From Lachnospiraceae bacterium (GTDB taxonomy: Bacteria > Bacillota > Clostridia > Lachnospirales > Lachnospiraceae): DNA of 5,216 bases. Positions 4,946 to 5,216 of this stretch are shown piece after piece (position 1 is the stretch's first letter; every line of letters starts with the position of its first letter). The DNA lies in NCBI GenBank assembly GCA_900764225.1, contig CAAFNG010000266.1, positions 1 to 5,216 of the forward strand. Direction: 5' to 3'. The notes beneath the pieces were generated by a model. The model had not been told where the DNA came from. It did no database searches and saw only the letters and a program-made list of their open reading frames with translations. The position numbers were made by a program, and so were the translations under genes.

Positions 4946-5018
4946 CTCCCCCTGTTGGACTCGAACCAACGACACTGCGGTTAACAGCCGCATGCTCTAC
5001 CGACTGAGCTAAGGAGGA
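4946..5018 (-). tRNA. tRNA-Asn (anticodon GTT), distal gene of the rRNA operon
   Basis: A 73 nt tRNA. The acceptor TCCTCCT pairs with AGGGGGA (one T-G pair), the anticodon stem TGCGG/CCGCA carries GTT, and the T-arm GTTGG/CCAAC has loop TTCGAGT. The discriminator is G. CCA is not encoded; the gene runs directly into a T-run. It lies 84 bp after the 23S 3' end and before a terminator, so it is transcribed with the rRNA. Confidence 0.97.
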
Positions 5019-5102
5019 ATACTTATTAAGGTTTGTACCTTAAAAACTACATACATGCTTTGTTGATGGTTAATCACTTGAATCAATTCTGACCTGCTTC
5101 TT
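5019..5102 (-). other. 23S to tRNA-Asn spacer, no 5S rRNA gene
   Basis: The 84 bp spacer is too short for a 5S gene and contains none of its sequence. It holds one perfect 6 bp hairpin (TTAAGG/CCTTAA, 5026-5043) without a T-tract, and a short GACC/GGTC inverted repeat near the 23S end. These may serve in RNA processing. Confidence 0.7.
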
Positions 5103-5216
5103 GGTCAAGCCCTCACCCGATTAGTAACAGTCAGCTCCATGTGTTACCACACTTCCACCTCTGCCCTATCTACCTCGTCGTCTTCAAGGGGGTTTACTTC
5201 TTAAAAGAATGGGATA
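5103..5216 (-). rRNA. 23S ribosomal RNA, 3' end only
   Basis: Read leftward, the sequence shows the conserved 3' end of 23S rRNA: CTTGAAGACGACGAGGTAGA, then GAGGTGGAAG, then CATGGAGCTGAC, then TACTAAT, ending GAGGGCTTGACC. These match the E. coli and Bacillus 3' ends as I remember them. The mature end is placed at about 5103 by analogy and may be off by a few bases. The rest of the gene lies beyond the right edge. Confidence 0.93.

Noticed and set aside
5103..5216. Apparent unusual bases in the 23S 3' end compared with remembered clostridial sequences
   Set aside because: The affected positions vary between genera and I could not align them reliably from memory, so no claim of divergence or error is made.

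Overview
The window looks like chromosomal DNA of a low- to mid-GC anaerobic Firmicute, most likely a gut clostridium of the Lachnospiraceae type. The grounds are an [FeFe]-hydrogenase maturase (HydE), a dense tRNA cluster, Gram-positive style promoters and ribosome binding sites (TTGACA/TATAAT, AGGAG), and a clostridial-looking 23S rRNA 3' end. The taxon is inferred, not proven. I see no transposase, phage gene, CRISPR array or defence system.

Almost everything reads leftward (minus strand). From the right edge: the last ~114 nt of a 23S rRNA gene (5216-5103), a short spacer, tRNA-Asn and a strong terminator (4935-4904) end an rRNA operon. Next comes a ribokinase-family gene (rbsK, 4852-3962), whose apparent -10 box lies right against the rRNA terminator. 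It converges on a plus-strand flavin reductase/flavodoxin-fold gene (3277-3843) that has its own promoter and a very strong terminator hairpin between the two genes.

Left of the reductase, a ~150 bp block of unassigned sequence separates its promoter from a divergent, strong, leftward promoter. That promoter drives six tRNA genes, Glu-Thr-Met/Ile2-Asp-Val-Leu (2974-2412), ending at a terminator (2403-2375). Beyond it a near-consensus leftward promoter (2317-2289) opens a ~260 nt region with a nested long-range fold and no convincing gene. It lies just upstream of tcdA (1839-1087), the same neighbour that 6S-1 RNA has in Bacillus subtilis, so it is read here as a candidate 6S RNA. Last, hydE runs off the left edge (936-1).

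Functionally the window is mostly translation housekeeping: rRNA, tRNAs, and TcdA, which modifies t6A37 in tRNAs. Unrelated metabolic genes are interspersed: hydrogenase cofactor assembly, sugar phosphorylation and flavin redox. The points most worth a second look are the 6S candidate, the damaged-looking tRNA-Asp, and the absence of a 5S gene after the 23S.
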